This document shows, piece after piece, positions 33,502 through 43,500 of a DNA stretch of 45,147 nt. The stretch is from Prosthecobacter debontii (GTDB lineage Bacteria; Verrucomicrobiota; Verrucomicrobiia; Verrucomicrobiales; Verrucomicrobiaceae). A program made the position numbers and the translations under genes. The stretch lies in the NCBI GenBank assembly GCA_945869695.1, contig CAMBPV010000012.1:1-45147 (forward strand). Reading direction: 5' to 3'. Below the pieces are notes generated by a model, which was not told the DNA's origin, searched no databases, and worked only from the letters and a program-made list of their open reading frames with translations. The first letter of the stretch is position 1. Every line of letters starts with the position of its first letter.

Positions 33502-34845
33502 ATGGTCACTGCCCCTGAATCTACCCCTGACTCCAAGCCTACCCAAGAGGCCACGGAAGCTGGGAATTATTTTGTCTCCAACTACCCGCCGTTCTCTTTC
33601 TGGAAACAGGATCAGGTGCCTGCGGTGGATGCTGTGCTCGAAAGGCCGGCACCTGCTGACATCCCGCTCGGCGTGTATTTCCACATCCCGTTCTGCCGGA
33701 AGCGCTGCCACTTTTGCTACTTCAAGGTTTACACGGACAAAAACGCTTCCGAGATCCGCGCCTACATCGATGCGGGCATGAAGGAGATGGAGTCTTTCGC
33801 CCGGAAACCGTATCTCGCGGGCCGAAAGGCTCACTTTGTGTATTTCGGAGGCGGCACGCCGTCCTACCTCTCGACGCAGCAACTCCATGAGCTGACAAAC
33901 CGCATGAAGGCTCTGATCCCGTGGGATGAAGCGGAGGAGGTGGCCTTCGAGGCGGAGCCGGGAACGCTGAACGAGAAAAAGCTGGAGTGCATCCGCGAGA
34001 TCGGGGTGACGCGCTTGAGCCTGGGCGTGGAGCACTTTGACGATCACATCCTGGAGTCCAATGGCCGCGCTCATCGATCCGGCGAGGTGGATCGGGCCTA
34101 CCGTTTTGCCCGGAGCCTCGGCTTCGAGCACATCAACATCGACCTCATCGCGGGCATGATGAATGACACGGAGGAGAAGTGGAAAATGGCAGTGGCCAGA
34201 TCCATCGAGCTTCAGCCGGACGCGGTGACGATCTACCAGATGGAAGTGCCCTTCAACACGACCATCTATCAGCAGATGAAAGCGGAGGGAAAGGTGACGG
34301 CCCCCGTGGCCGACTGGCCGACGAAGCGTGCGTGGGTGAGCTACGCTTTTGATGAATTTCAAAAGGCGGGCTACACGGTGACGAGTGCCTACACGGTGGT
34401 GAAGGACCCGAGTCGGATCAAGTTTGTTTACCGTGACTCCCTCTGGGAAGGCGCGGATCTTCTTTCCTGCGGTGTGGCATCCTTTGGTCACCTGGGCGGC
34501 GTGCATTACCAGAATCAAGCGGATGTGGGGCCTTACATGCAGGCTCTGGATGCGGGGAAGTCGGTGATCTACCGCGCCTATGAGACGAATCACGACGAGC
34601 GTTTTGTGCGTGAGTTCATGCTGAAGCTGAAGTTGGGATCGGTGAAGGCATCCTACTACCAGCAGAAGTTTGGGGAGAATCCGCTGACCCGTTTTGCACC
34701 GCAACTCAGCCACATGCAGACGGATGGATACCTGGAGCTGCACGGCGATGAGATCCGGCTGACGCGCGAGGGTTTGCTTCAGGTGGACCGCCTCCTGCAT
34801 GAGTTCTTCCTGCCGCAGCATCGTCAATACGCACGCTACACCTAA
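33502..34845 (+). CDS. HemN/HemW-like radical SAM protein
   Basis: The 447-residue protein has the radical SAM motif CRKRCHFC (Cys65, Cys69, Cys72) within VYFHIPFCRKRCHFCYFKVY, and the SAM-binding FGGGTPSYLS. The strand IGVTRLSLGVEHFDDHILES and the segment HINIDLIAGMMNDTEEKW are those of coproporphyrinogen III oxidase-like proteins (HemN, HemW, HutW). A HemN-type C-terminal domain follows (EFMLKLKLGSVK, then LHGDEIRLTREGLLQVD). In this lineage such proteins may not make protoporphyrinogen; some act as haem chaperones or methylases. The start at 33502 is preferred to 33460. A gene for a chorismate-lyase-like protein starts 1 bp after its stop. The exact reaction is unknown. Confidence 0.82.
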   Translation: MVTAPESTPDSKPTQEATEAGNYFVSNYPPFSFWKQDQVPAVDAVLERPAPADIPLGVYFHIPFCRKRCHFCYFKVYTDKNASEIRAYIDAGMKEMESFARKPYLAGRKAHFVYFGGGTPSYLSTQQLHELTNRMKALIPWDEAEEVAFEAEPGTLNEKKLECIREIGVTRLSLGVEHFDDHILESNGRAHRSGEVDRAYRFARSLGFEHINIDLIAGMMNDTEEKWKMAVARSIELQPDAVTIYQMEVPFNTTIYQQMKAEGKVTAPVADWPTKRAWVSYAFDEFQKAGYTVTSAYTVVKDPSRIKFVYRDSLWEGADLLSCGVASFGHLGGVHYQNQADVGPYMQALDAGKSVIYRAYETNHDERFVREFMLKLKLGSVKASYYQQKFGENPLTRFAPQLSHMQTDGYLELHGDEIRLTREGLLQVDRLLHEFFLPQHRQYARYT

Positions 34846-34846
34846 G

Positions 34847-35443
34847 GTGAACTCAGCCCCCCGATCGACAGTAGCCAAGGAAGCGCCGAGGCAGGATGAG
34901 GATATCCTGGCTCCGCTCATCTTTTTTTACGGCATCGGCAGTGTGCGCCCGAGGGTCACCTTTGTGGAGCCGGAGATCCTGGCGGAGCAAGAGCGCGCGC
35001 TGCTGGTGCATGACAAGGATATGACGCCAAGGCTGCGTGAGCACCATGCGTGCGAGATCGATCTCGACGTGGCGGCTCGGGCAAGGATCGGGAACTACCT
35101 CGTGCGTGCGTCTGTGCTTCATCGACGCAAGGATGGTAAGCCCGTTGAGTTTGGTGCCATCGGCATCCATTTGGACGCTCTGCCTGAAGAGGCTCAAAAA
35201 CTCACGCTCGAGGGGCTCGTTCCGTTCGGAGCCATCCTCGAGCGCTTCCAAGTCCCGCACTCCAGCCACCCACGCGGATACTTCCGCATCTCGGTGGACT
35301 CCCGACTGGCAGAGCTGCTGGGCGCCACCGCCGGGCAGGTGCTCTATGGCCGCTGCAATGAACTGCGCACGGGCAACGGCCGCGTGCTCGCCGATGTGGT
35401 GGAGGTGCTGCCCCGCATGGATGGATCCCTCTCGAACTCATGA
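34847..35443 (+). CDS. Chorismate-lyase-like (UbiC-fold) protein
   Basis: The 198-residue protein has the pattern of UbiC/UTRA-fold chorismate pyruvate-lyases: [35 protein letters not shown], then [20 protein letters not shown] and a terminal DVVEVLPRM, whose Glu corresponds to the catalytic Glu of UbiC. UbiC cuts chorismate to 4-hydroxybenzoate and pyruvate. A GTG at 34847, just after the radical SAM stop, is the likely start; an ATG at 34799 would overlap that gene by 47 bp. Tight coupling with the radical SAM gene suggests a shared pathway on an aromatic or tetrapyrrole substrate. The family call is by pattern and not certain. Confidence 0.5.
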   Translation: MNSAPRSTVAKEAPRQDEDILAPLIFFYGIGSVRPRVTFVEPEILAEQERALLVHDKDMTPRLREHHACEIDLDVAARARIGNYLVRASVLHRRKDGKPVEFGAIGIHLDALPEEAQKLTLEGLVPFGAILERFQVPHSSHPRGYFRISVDSRLAELLGATAGQVLYGRCNELRTGNGRVLADVVEVLPRMDGSLSNS

Positions 35444-36312
35444 CTAAAACGCTCCTCGCCACCACGCTTCTCCTCATCTCCGCCTCGCCCTCTTTTGCCG
35501 TCGAGGCGGCGATCAAGAAAGATGTCCGCTACAGCTCCGAGGGTCATGCCCGGCAGGTGCTGGACATTTACTCACCGCCGAAGGCCAACAAACTCCCGGT
35601 CGTCTTTTGGATCCATGGCGGCGGCTGGCAGTCGGGAGATAAATCCAACGTTCAGGAAAAACCGAAGGCGCTGCTCAACCATGGGTTCGTCTTTGTCTCC
35701 ACCAGTCACCGACTGCTGCCGGAGGTCGCGATGGAAGATGTCACCCGCGATGTCGCCACCGCCCTCGCCTGGGTGCACCGAAACATTTCCAAACACGGCG
35801 GCGACCCTGAGAACATCATCGTCGGGGGTCACTCATCCGGCGCTCAACTCGCGACGCTGCTCTGCACGGATGATCGTTACCTCAAGACGGAGGGCGTGGC
35901 CTTCAGCAGCCTCAAAGGATGCATCGCCGTGGATGGCGACACGTATGATGTGCCGGCCATCATCGAGACGGCAGAAACGAGACGCCGCGTGCATGGACAG
36001 CCTCAGCCGAAGTCGGGTCACCGCGAGAAATTCGGCAACGACCCCGAGAAGCACAAAAACTTTTCCGCCGTCACCCACATCGCCCCGGGCAAGAACATCC
36101 CGCCTTTTTTGATCCTGCATGTGGCGGAGCATCCGGATAACTCCGCGCAGGCCTTCCGCCTGAGCACTGCGCTGATGTCGGCGGGTGTTCCGGTCCAGCT
36201 CTTCGGAGCGCGGGAAACGAATCACACCAAAATCAATGCCAACCTCGGAACACTGAATGATCCGAGCACCGGTGAGCTCTATCATTTCCTCTCCACAGTG
36301 ATCAAAAAGTGA
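35440..36312 (+). CDS. Exported alpha/beta hydrolase (carboxylesterase-like)
   Basis: The 290-residue protein has a signal peptide ([16 protein letters not shown]). The oxyanion-hole motif is [14 protein letters not shown], the nucleophile elbow [13 protein letters not shown] carries the catalytic Ser, and the catalytic His is probably in [15 protein letters not shown]. This matches the hormone-sensitive-lipase/BD-FAE-like esterases that are numerous in Verrucomicrobia. The natural ester is unknown. Its ATG overlaps the previous stop (ATGA), making a three-gene unit with the radical SAM and chorismate-lyase-like genes. Confidence 0.88.
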   Translation: MTKTLLATTLLLISASPSFAVEAAIKKDVRYSSEGHARQVLDIYSPPKANKLPVVFWIHGGGWQSGDKSNVQEKPKALLNHGFVFVSTSHRLLPEVAMEDVTRDVATALAWVHRNISKHGGDPENIIVGGHSSGAQLATLLCTDDRYLKTEGVAFSSLKGCIAVDGDTYDVPAIIETAETRRRVHGQPQPKSGHREKFGNDPEKHKNFSAVTHIAPGKNIPPFLILHVAEHPDNSAQAFRLSTALMSAGVPVQLFGARETNHTKINANLGTLNDPSTGELYHFLSTVIKK

Positions 36313-36370
36313 GCGGACTCTTTCTGGCGGGATTCGCCAAGAATGAGGAGGCACGCCCGTATCAGTGGGC

Positions 36371-38497
36371 ATGTCATCACGCTTCTCCCTGACGCTACTC
36401 GCCTCTCTTGGCCTTTGTTTTCACTCGGCCCCAGTCAGTGCCCGTGCGGAGCTGCGAGCGGGAGCCGCCGTGATCGACATCACTCCCGAGAAGCTCCCGG
36501 TGCTGGCCAATGGTGGGATGCTGAGCCGTTACGTGAATCAGATCAAGACCCGCATCCATGCCCGGGCGATCCTGCTGAAGGATGATAAAACAGAGGTCGC
36601 CATCGTGGTGGTGGACAGTTGCATGATGGGGCGTCCCTTGCTGGATGAAGTCAAAGCATTGGCCGCGAAGCGCAGTGGCATCGCCCCCGATCACATCCTG
36701 ATCTCCGCCACTCACGCCCACAGTGCGCCTTCCTCCTTCGCCTGCCTCGGCACCGACGCAGACCCCACTTACGTGCCGTTTCTGCGAGACAAACTGGTTG
36801 AGGTCATCGCAGCGGCTCAATCAACACTCCAGCCTGCGCGGGTGGGTTTTGCCAAAGAAGATGCGGCAGATTTCACCGCTCTCCGCCAGTGGATCCGACG
36901 TCCAGACAGGATCGCCGAGGATCCCTTCGGAAACATGACCGTCCGCGCCAACATGCACGCGGGAAGAAACTGGGATGACGTGACAGGAGAAGCTGGACCC
37001 GAAGACCCGGATCTCTCGATCCTCTCGGTCCAGACGAAGGATGGAAAACCCATCGCCGTGATGGGTAACTTTTCCATGCACTACTTCGGAGACAAGGACA
37101 TCAGCGCCGACTACTTCGGCCTCTTTTCTGAAGGCCTGAAGAAACGCATCGCACCGGACGGAAACATGGTCGGCATCATGTCACACGGATGCAGCGGCGA
37201 CATCTACCGCGTCGATTACAAGATCCCCGAAAAGGACCGCCCCAAGCCCACCATCGAGGAATACAGCGAAGGGCTGCTCGACATCGCCATGAAAGCCTAT
37301 GGCCAAATCAAGTATCAGGACAACGCCGACCTCAGCATGGCAGAGCAACGCCTGACCCTGAACTACCGGGTGCCTGATAAACAACGATTCGAGTGGGCCC
37401 AGCGGACCGTCGAGGCCATGGGCGAGCGTTTGGCCAAGACGCCCACGGAAGTCTATGCCCGCGAGCAACTCATTTTGCACGAGCGCCAAAAAACGGAGAT
37501 CGTGGTGCAGGCTTTGCGCATTGGTGACATTGGGATCGCCACCACACCGAATGAAACCTACGCAGTGACCGGACTGAAGATCAAAGCCGCCAGTCCCCTG
37601 CCCCACAACATGGTGATCGAACTTGCCAACGGAGGCGACGGATACATCCCGCCACCTGAGCAACATCCCTTTGGAGGTTACAACACCTGGGCGGCGCGCT
37701 CGGCTGGACTGGAAGTGCAGGCTGAGCCCAAGATTGCCCAGTCGGCCATCCATCTCCTCGAGACGGTGAGTGGCCAAAAGAGACGCCCCTTTGAACTGGA
37801 AAAAGGACCCGCCACCGAGGCCCTGCTCGGACTGAAACCCGCCGCCTACTGGCGTCTCGATGAGGTCACCGGACCGCACGCCGCCGACGCCAGTGGCCAC
37901 CAGCGAGATGCCCACTTTGAAGATGCGATCACCTACTACCTGGAAGGCCCTCAGTCGCCGGCCTTCACTCCGGCGGAGCAAAAGAATCGCGCACCTCATT
38001 TTGTGAGCGGTCGACTCCGAGCACGGGCTGCGGATTTGAAGCCGAGCTACTCGGTTTCAGTTTGGGTCTGGAATGGAATGCCTCATGATGCCCGAGCGGT
38101 GAGCGGTTGGTTCTATTCCCGTGACGATGATCAGAGTCTGAGCGTCCGAGGCGAGCACCTTGGCATCGGCGGCCAGAGCGGCCACACTGGAAAGTTGATC
38201 TTTCAATCCGGCGTCGGCGCTGCGGACATCGTGGCGGGTCGGACCGAGATCCCGAGATGGGAATGGCACCAGGTCACCTTCGTGCGCGAAGAAAATCGAG
38301 TGCGCGTTTACCTCGACGGCCAACTCGAGATCGAAACCACCGCGCCCGCCGCCACCTCCCCCCAACTCTTCTGGGGCGGCAGAAGCGATAACGACTCCAA
38401 CTGGGAAGGCCGCCTCGACGAAGTCGCCCTCTTCAACCGTGCACTCACACCCGAAGAGGTCTCAAAGCTGCCGCGTCCCGACGGAAACGGACGTTAA
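36371..38497 (+). CDS. Neutral ceramidase-like N-terminal domain protein with LamG tail
   Basis: This 708-residue exported protein has a signal peptide (LLASLGLCFHSAPVSARA). Residues about 30-460 match the neutral/alkaline non-lysosomal ceramidase N-terminal domain: LRAGAAVIDITPEK, then a metal-site-like SATHAHSAPSS and VMGNFSMHYFG, and IGIATTPNETYAVTGL near its end. The last about 220 residues are a LamG/concanavalin-like domain (AYWRLDEVTGPHAADASGHQ, VYLDGQLEIETT, GRLDEVALFNRALTPEEV). In PVC bacteria this type is widespread and the true substrate is unknown, so ceramide hydrolysis is not claimed. The ATG at 36371 is preferred to 36365. It lies about 60 bp after the esterase gene. Confidence 0.85.
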   Translation: MSSRFSLTLLASLGLCFHSAPVSARAELRAGAAVIDITPEKLPVLANGGMLSRYVNQIKTRIHARAILLKDDKTEVAIVVVDSCMMGRPLLDEVKALAAKRSGIAPDHILISATHAHSAPSSFACLGTDADPTYVPFLRDKLVEVIAAAQSTLQPARVGFAKEDAADFTALRQWIRRPDRIAEDPFGNMTVRANMHAGRNWDDVTGEAGPEDPDLSILSVQTKDGKPIAVMGNFSMHYFGDKDISADYFGLFSEGLKKRIAPDGNMVGIMSHGCSGDIYRVDYKIPEKDRPKPTIEEYSEGLLDIAMKAYGQIKYQDNADLSMAEQRLTLNYRVPDKQRFEWAQRTVEAMGERLAKTPTEVYAREQLILHERQKTEIVVQALRIGDIGIATTPNETYAVTGLKIKAASPLPHNMVIELANGGDGYIPPPEQHPFGGYNTWAARSAGLEVQAEPKIAQSAIHLLETVSGQKRRPFELEKGPATEALLGLKPAAYWRLDEVTGPHAADASGHQRDAHFEDAITYYLEGPQSPAFTPAEQKNRAPHFVSGRLRARAADLKPSYSVSVWVWNGMPHDARAVSGWFYSRDDDQSLSVRGEHLGIGGQSGHTGKLIFQSGVGAADIVAGRTEIPRWEWHQVTFVREENRVRVYLDGQLEIETTAPAATSPQLFWGGRSDNDSNWEGRLDEVALFNRALTPEEVSKLPRPDGNGR

Positions 38498-38549
38498 AAG
38501 CCCTTTGTGTTTTAACCTCCGTAGGCTTTCTTTCGGGCTGAAATCGCCC

Positions 38550-39905
38550 ATGCAATACCTCTCCACCCGCGGCCAAACACGGCCCCACACTTTCTCTGAA
38601 GCCGTTGAGGCCGGACTCGCGCCCGACGCGGGGCTGTTCCTGCCTGAAACGCTGCCGGACATCGCGGGCAAACTCACCTCCTGGTCCTCTCTTTCGTATG
38701 CCGAGTTGGCCGCCGAGTTCCTCTCCCTTTTTGCACCCGAGATTTCTCTCGAAGAGTGGCACTCACTCACCGCGAAGGCCTACTCCCGTTTTGACTCTCC
38801 CGACGTGGCCCCGCTCCGGAAGATCACCGAGAAAACCTACGTGCTCGAGCTGTGGCATGGCCCCACTCTCGCCTTCAAAGATTTTGCGCTCCAACTTCTC
38901 GGCCTTCTTTACAAACGCCAGGTCGAGAGATCAGGCAAACGGCTCGCCGTGCTCGGCGCCACTTCGGGCGACACCGGAAGCGCCGCCATCCACGGCTGCA
39001 TGGGCCAGGACGGCATCACCATTTTCATTCTTTATCCCGATGGTCGCGTGGCTCCTTTGCAAGAGCGTCAAATGGCCTGCACCGGTGCGAGCAATGTCTT
39101 CGCCATTACCGTGCCTGGCACCTTTGACGATGCCCAGCGCGTGGTGAAAGACATCTTTGGCGATACGAGCTACGCCGCGTCCGTGAATCTCTCAGCGGTG
39201 AACTCCATCAACATCGCACGGGTGTTGGCTCAGTGCGTTTATTACATCTGGGCGTGGCTCCGTCTTCCCGAGTCCGCGCGCGCTCAGGTCGAGTTCGTTG
39301 TCCCCACCGGTAACTTCGGCAACGTCCTCGCCGGATGGCTCACTCAAAAGATGGGCTTGCCCGGTGTTTCCTTCCGAGTTGCCACCAATCAAAATGACAT
39401 TCTTCACCGATTCTTCACGGCGGGCGAGTATAGCCAAGGCGCAGTTTCGCCCAGCTTTGCCCCCAGCATGGACATTCAGGCCGCTTCGAATTTTGAGCGC
39501 TATCTTTATTACATGCTCGACCAGGACCCCGCCAAAGTCCGCGAGGTCATGACCCAAATCAAATCCGGCAGCGCGATCACCCTCAACCTTCAATCGGTCG
39601 GTATCCGATCCTCACGAATGGATGACGACCAGATCGTCCGCGTGATCGCTCAGATGTGGAAAGACTGGCAATACGTGGTCGATCCCCACACCGCCTGTGC
39701 CTTCACCGACATGGCGAAAGAAGGAGTCAGCGTCGTGCTGAGCACCGCGAGTCCTGCGAAGTTCCCTGAAGTCGTCCAGCGAGCCACAGGCACCGAGCCC
39801 ACCCACCCCTCGCTCGAAAAGCTGAAGCATTTACCTTTGGTGACTCATCCTCTCCCTGCCACCTCCGAAGCGGTTAAGGCTTTCGTGAAAGCGCATCTCT
39901 CATAA
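38550..39905 (+). CDS. thrC: Threonine synthase
   Basis: The 451-residue PLP enzyme converts O-phospho-homoserine to threonine. The PLP lysine is Lys110 in LWHGPTLAFKDFALQLLG. Other landmarks are the opening MQYLSTRGQTRPHTFSEAV, the phosphate loop AVLGATSGDTGSAAIHGCMG, and VVPTGNFGNVLAGWLTQKMG. Length and motifs fit the longer bacterial/fungal class. The ATG at 38550 matches the family start; upstream codons to 38439 overlap the ceramidase-like gene. Its stop overlaps that of the convergent hypothetical gene by 6 bp. Confidence 0.95.
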   Translation: MQYLSTRGQTRPHTFSEAVEAGLAPDAGLFLPETLPDIAGKLTSWSSLSYAELAAEFLSLFAPEISLEEWHSLTAKAYSRFDSPDVAPLRKITEKTYVLELWHGPTLAFKDFALQLLGLLYKRQVERSGKRLAVLGATSGDTGSAAIHGCMGQDGITIFILYPDGRVAPLQERQMACTGASNVFAITVPGTFDDAQRVVKDIFGDTSYAASVNLSAVNSINIARVLAQCVYYIWAWLRLPESARAQVEFVVPTGNFGNVLAGWLTQKMGLPGVSFRVATNQNDILHRFFTAGEYSQGAVSPSFAPSMDIQAASNFERYLYYMLDQDPAKVREVMTQIKSGSAITLNLQSVGIRSSRMDDDQIVRVIAQMWKDWQYVVDPHTACAFTDMAKEGVSVVLSTASPAKFPEVVQRATGTEPTHPSLEKLKHLPLVTHPLPATSEAVKAFVKAHLS

Positions 39906-40412
39906 ACGCACTCGGTTCACCATCATCAGTTCACCCTGTCGGTTTCGCCGCAGGGTGAACTCCTCCTTGATGCACTGGCCCTTCTTGGAGCGCCCATATT
40001 CCACCGCCACTCCGACCATCTGCGGAAGCACTTCCATTTTCAGGATCCGAAAAACGGGAGCCCGTTTTGTCCTGAAAAAAACATAGAGCGGTAACAGCTT
40101 GTGTCCCGCATTCCAGATCTGAGCGGCCGGAGGAAAATCAGGCACTTCGGACAGCGCCGTGAGCGTCTCCCTCACGACGTCCTCACCATACATCTTTTCC
40201 AAATGACGCGCGGCCCGACGGTTCATTACCTCATCAAACCAGGACAGATCAGGATCGCGCACGGCTTCCTGGATATCGTCGATCAGCACTCGCTGATGCA
40301 CTTGCATCGCCAGTCGAAAATGCTCCGGAGAAATCCGACCCGCATCAAGCTTGCGGAAAAGCTGCGCTGGCGTTGGTAAGTTGGTCTGTGACACGCGCCT
40401 ATTATCTGCCAT
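39900..40412 (-). CDS. Conserved-looking hypothetical protein
   Basis: The 170-residue soluble protein is mostly helical at the start (TPAQLFRKLDAGRISPEHFR, LAMQVHQRVLIDDIQEAVRD) and becomes beta-rich later (YVFFRTKRAPVFRILKMEVL, KEEFTLRRNRQGELMMVNRV). No signal, membrane segment or known motif is seen. I recognise no family. It is convergent with thrC, and the ThuA gene on its other side runs rightward, so it probably stands alone. Confidence 0.6.
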   Translation of the reverse strand: MADNRRVSQTNLPTPAQLFRKLDAGRISPEHFRLAMQVHQRVLIDDIQEAVRDPDLSWFDEVMNRRAARHLEKMYGEDVVRETLTALSEVPDFPPAAQIWNAGHKLLPLYVFFRTKRAPVFRILKMEVLPQMVGVAVEYGRSKKGQCIKEEFTLRRNRQGELMMVNRVRL

Positions 40413-40529
40413 CAGAATGGATCAACGCAAGCCCCGCCCGAGCACGCGGATCCATGTGCATTTCCGATAGACCACCGTGCGTTTATTTTCTTCCCAGCAT
40501 CCGTTCTCTTCATTAGCATCACCCCAACC

Positions 40530-43500
40530 ATGAAACTGTTCCTACCTCTCTTCTGCCTTTCATTTTTTTGCCTCTCCTTGGAGGCCGCAGAGCCGCTTCG
40601 CGTCTTCATCCGCGCCGGCAAAAAATCACACGGCCCCGGCGCACACGACTTCCCGCAGTTTTTAAAGGAATGGGTGCCGATGCTCAATGAGCGCGGAGCC
40701 AAGGCCGATGGCGGCATGGAATTCCCGACCAAGGAGCAGCTCGACAAAACCGACGTGCTCATCCTCCACGCGCAGGAGGCCGGGAACATCAAGATCGGTG
40801 AAGAGCGGAAGAATTTGCTCGAGTTCATCGCTCGTGGCGGTGGCGTCGTGACCATTCATGCCGGTGCCGTGTCAAAGGACCACGATTGGTTCAAGGGCAT
40901 CATCGGCGGCTCCTGGCATTTCGGCCAGACGAAGTGGCTCGAAGGTCCGATGCACCTCTACTTCACCGATAAGGAGAACCCGATCACCAAGGACATGTCG
41001 AACTTCGCCATGGACGACGAGATCTACTACGACATGGACCTGCTGCCAGAGTGCCGCATCCTCGCCGGAGCCTACACGCCGAAACCACAGGGCACGCGCA
41101 ACGAAAAGGCGAACAAGCGCGCGGAGGAGATCACCAAGGGTGGCAAGGTCGTCAGCATCTACGATGTCCAGCCTCAGGTCTGGACCTATGAAAAGGACGC
41201 CTACCGCTCCTTTGTCTGCATCCCCGGCCATTATCACAAAAACTTCAGCCACCCCACGATGCGCACCCTGCTCCTGCGCGGCATCGCCTGGGCAGGCAAA
41301 CGTGAAAACGCGGACGAACTCTGCAAGCCCGAGGAACTCGGTGACAACCTCCGCTACGTCGAAGGCGGCCCGACGCATCCGAGCAAGGCAGCGGAGAAGA
41401 TCGAGGTGCATCCCGAGTTTGATCTCTCGCTCGTGGCCGCCGAGCCGCTCATCAACAAGGTCATGAACATCGACTGGGATGAGAAAGGCCGCCTGTGGGT
41501 CTGCGAGACACCGGAGTATCCGAACGGTCGCCGCGAGCTCAACGTGGAGAAGTGGAAGGACAGCGGATCCTGGACGAAAAAATACGACCGCGATCCCACC
41601 GACCGCATTTCGTGGCTCGAGGACACGAATGGCGACGGCGTGATGGACAAGAAGCACGTCTTTGCCGACAAGCTCGAACTCGTCACCAGCTTCGTGTTTT
41701 ACAAAAACGGCGTCATCGCCTGCGCTGCGCCGGACATCTGGAATCTCCAGGACACCGACGGCGACGGCGTCGCGGACAAGCGTGAGAAGCTCTACACGAA
41801 TCTCGGCACGGGCGATACTCATGCGGTCATCAATAACATGCGCTGGGGTCTCGATGGCTGGGTTTACTCCTCTCACGGTTACAGCGGCGGCAATGTCACG
41901 GCGGTGAACGCGCCCGACAAACCGGCGGTCGGCATCGGCAGTGGCGTCATTCGTTTCAAACCCGACGGCACTGAGATCGAGCAGTATGCCTCACGCGGCG
42001 GCAACACCTGGGGCCTCGATATCACCTCCGACGGCCAGGTATTCTTCACGCAACCCACCAGCGGCACCGTGTTCTTCCACGTCGTGCTGCCGGAGTATGT
42101 GCTGGCCAAAGGCAAAATCCCCGGCACCACGAGCTGGAAAGGCATGATCAGCGGCCAGAAGACCTTCCCGGCCATGTCGTGGCCGGAGCAGGCCTATGTG
42201 CAGATCGACCAGGTCGGCCAGTTCACCGCCGCCGCCGGTTGCGCCATCTATGAAGGTGGTGCCTGGCCCGCGAAGTGGAACTACAGCTACTTCACCACCG
42301 AACCGACGCTCAACATCGTGCATCACCAGTTCGTGGAGAAGGACGGTGTCAGCTACAACACGCACAAAGAGCCCGGCCGCGAGGAAACCGAGTTCATGCG
42401 CAGCAAAGACCTGTGGTTCCGCCCGATCGAAAACCGCGTCGGCCCCGATGGCGCGCTGTATGTCGTCGATTTCTACAACCAGGCCGTCATTCACAACGAC
42501 ACCCGTGGCCCGATCCACGGACCCGCGAATGCCGCGGTGCGTCCTGACCGCGACCACTACTTTGGCCGCGTCTGGAAAGTGCAGCACAAGCAGGCGAAGC
42601 CCGTCGCAGGCAGTTTTTATCACCACAGCGCCGACTCGAAGGGCACGATGGGCAGTTCCGCGCTGCGCACCTTTGAATCAAAGGCCGACGCGCTCGCCAC
42701 GTTCAAATCCGCGCAGGATGACTGGACGCGCTCGGCGGTGATCGCAGCCGCAGTCGATCACGCCGACGACACGATCGCGCAGGCTCTCAAAGCACCGGAA
42801 GGCGTGGAAGGGCTCGTCGCGGCCCTGCTGCCCTCCGCGAAGTCCGCCGATAAGCTGATCACCTCCGCCGCGAACGCGGATGCAAGGGCTGATGTCCTCA
42901 AAGTCGCCATTCTTCGGGGGATTGCTCAAAGAATGAATTCTGAGATCGCAAAGTCCCCGCCACCACTCGATGCTTTCAAGAAGTTGCTGGGCAGTTCGCT
43001 TGCGGGCCTTGTGCTCCCCATCGTTTCCAGATGGGAAAATTGTGAGGACTTGGTCGGTCAGATGTCAGTCGCACAAGAGAGTCTTATGAAGAGTGTCAAC
43101 GACTCCTCTGTGTCCATCGACGCCCGCATCGGCGCTGCGCAGGCGCTCATCGGTGTCGGAGGGGACGCCGCTGAGCTTGTAGTTCGGGCTTTAGCCCGTC
43201 CGGACGCTCCGCAGGCACTCCAAGCGGCGATCATAACCGCTTTGAGTGAAAAGGGAGATACCATGGCTCTCGTCACTTCCATGAACGGGCTGAAGCCCGA
43301 ACTACGAACGCAGGCCTTTGACGCCGTTTTGAAGCGTCCTGAGGCCACGCTCGCGCTGCTCGCCAGCATCGCCGACGGCAAGATCGAGCCGAAAATCCTC
43401 GGCCCGGGCAACGTCGCGCGACTGCGCACGCATCCGAACAAAAACGTCGCCAAACAGGCGAATGCAATGATGGACAAGCTCAATCCCGGCGCGAAGGCGA

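Noticed and set aside
33322-34920. A 532-codon minus-strand frame covering the radical SAM gene
   Set aside because: The plus strand holds conserved radical SAM motifs in frame. The minus frame is His/Arg/Leu-rich without motifs and runs into the repeat array.
42930-43000. Possible frameshift in the ThuA/dehydrogenase gene
   Set aside because: I re-read the codons across 42900-43200 and the frame set by the ATG at 40530 stays open and in phase. The less conserved HEAT-like sequence explains the change in character.
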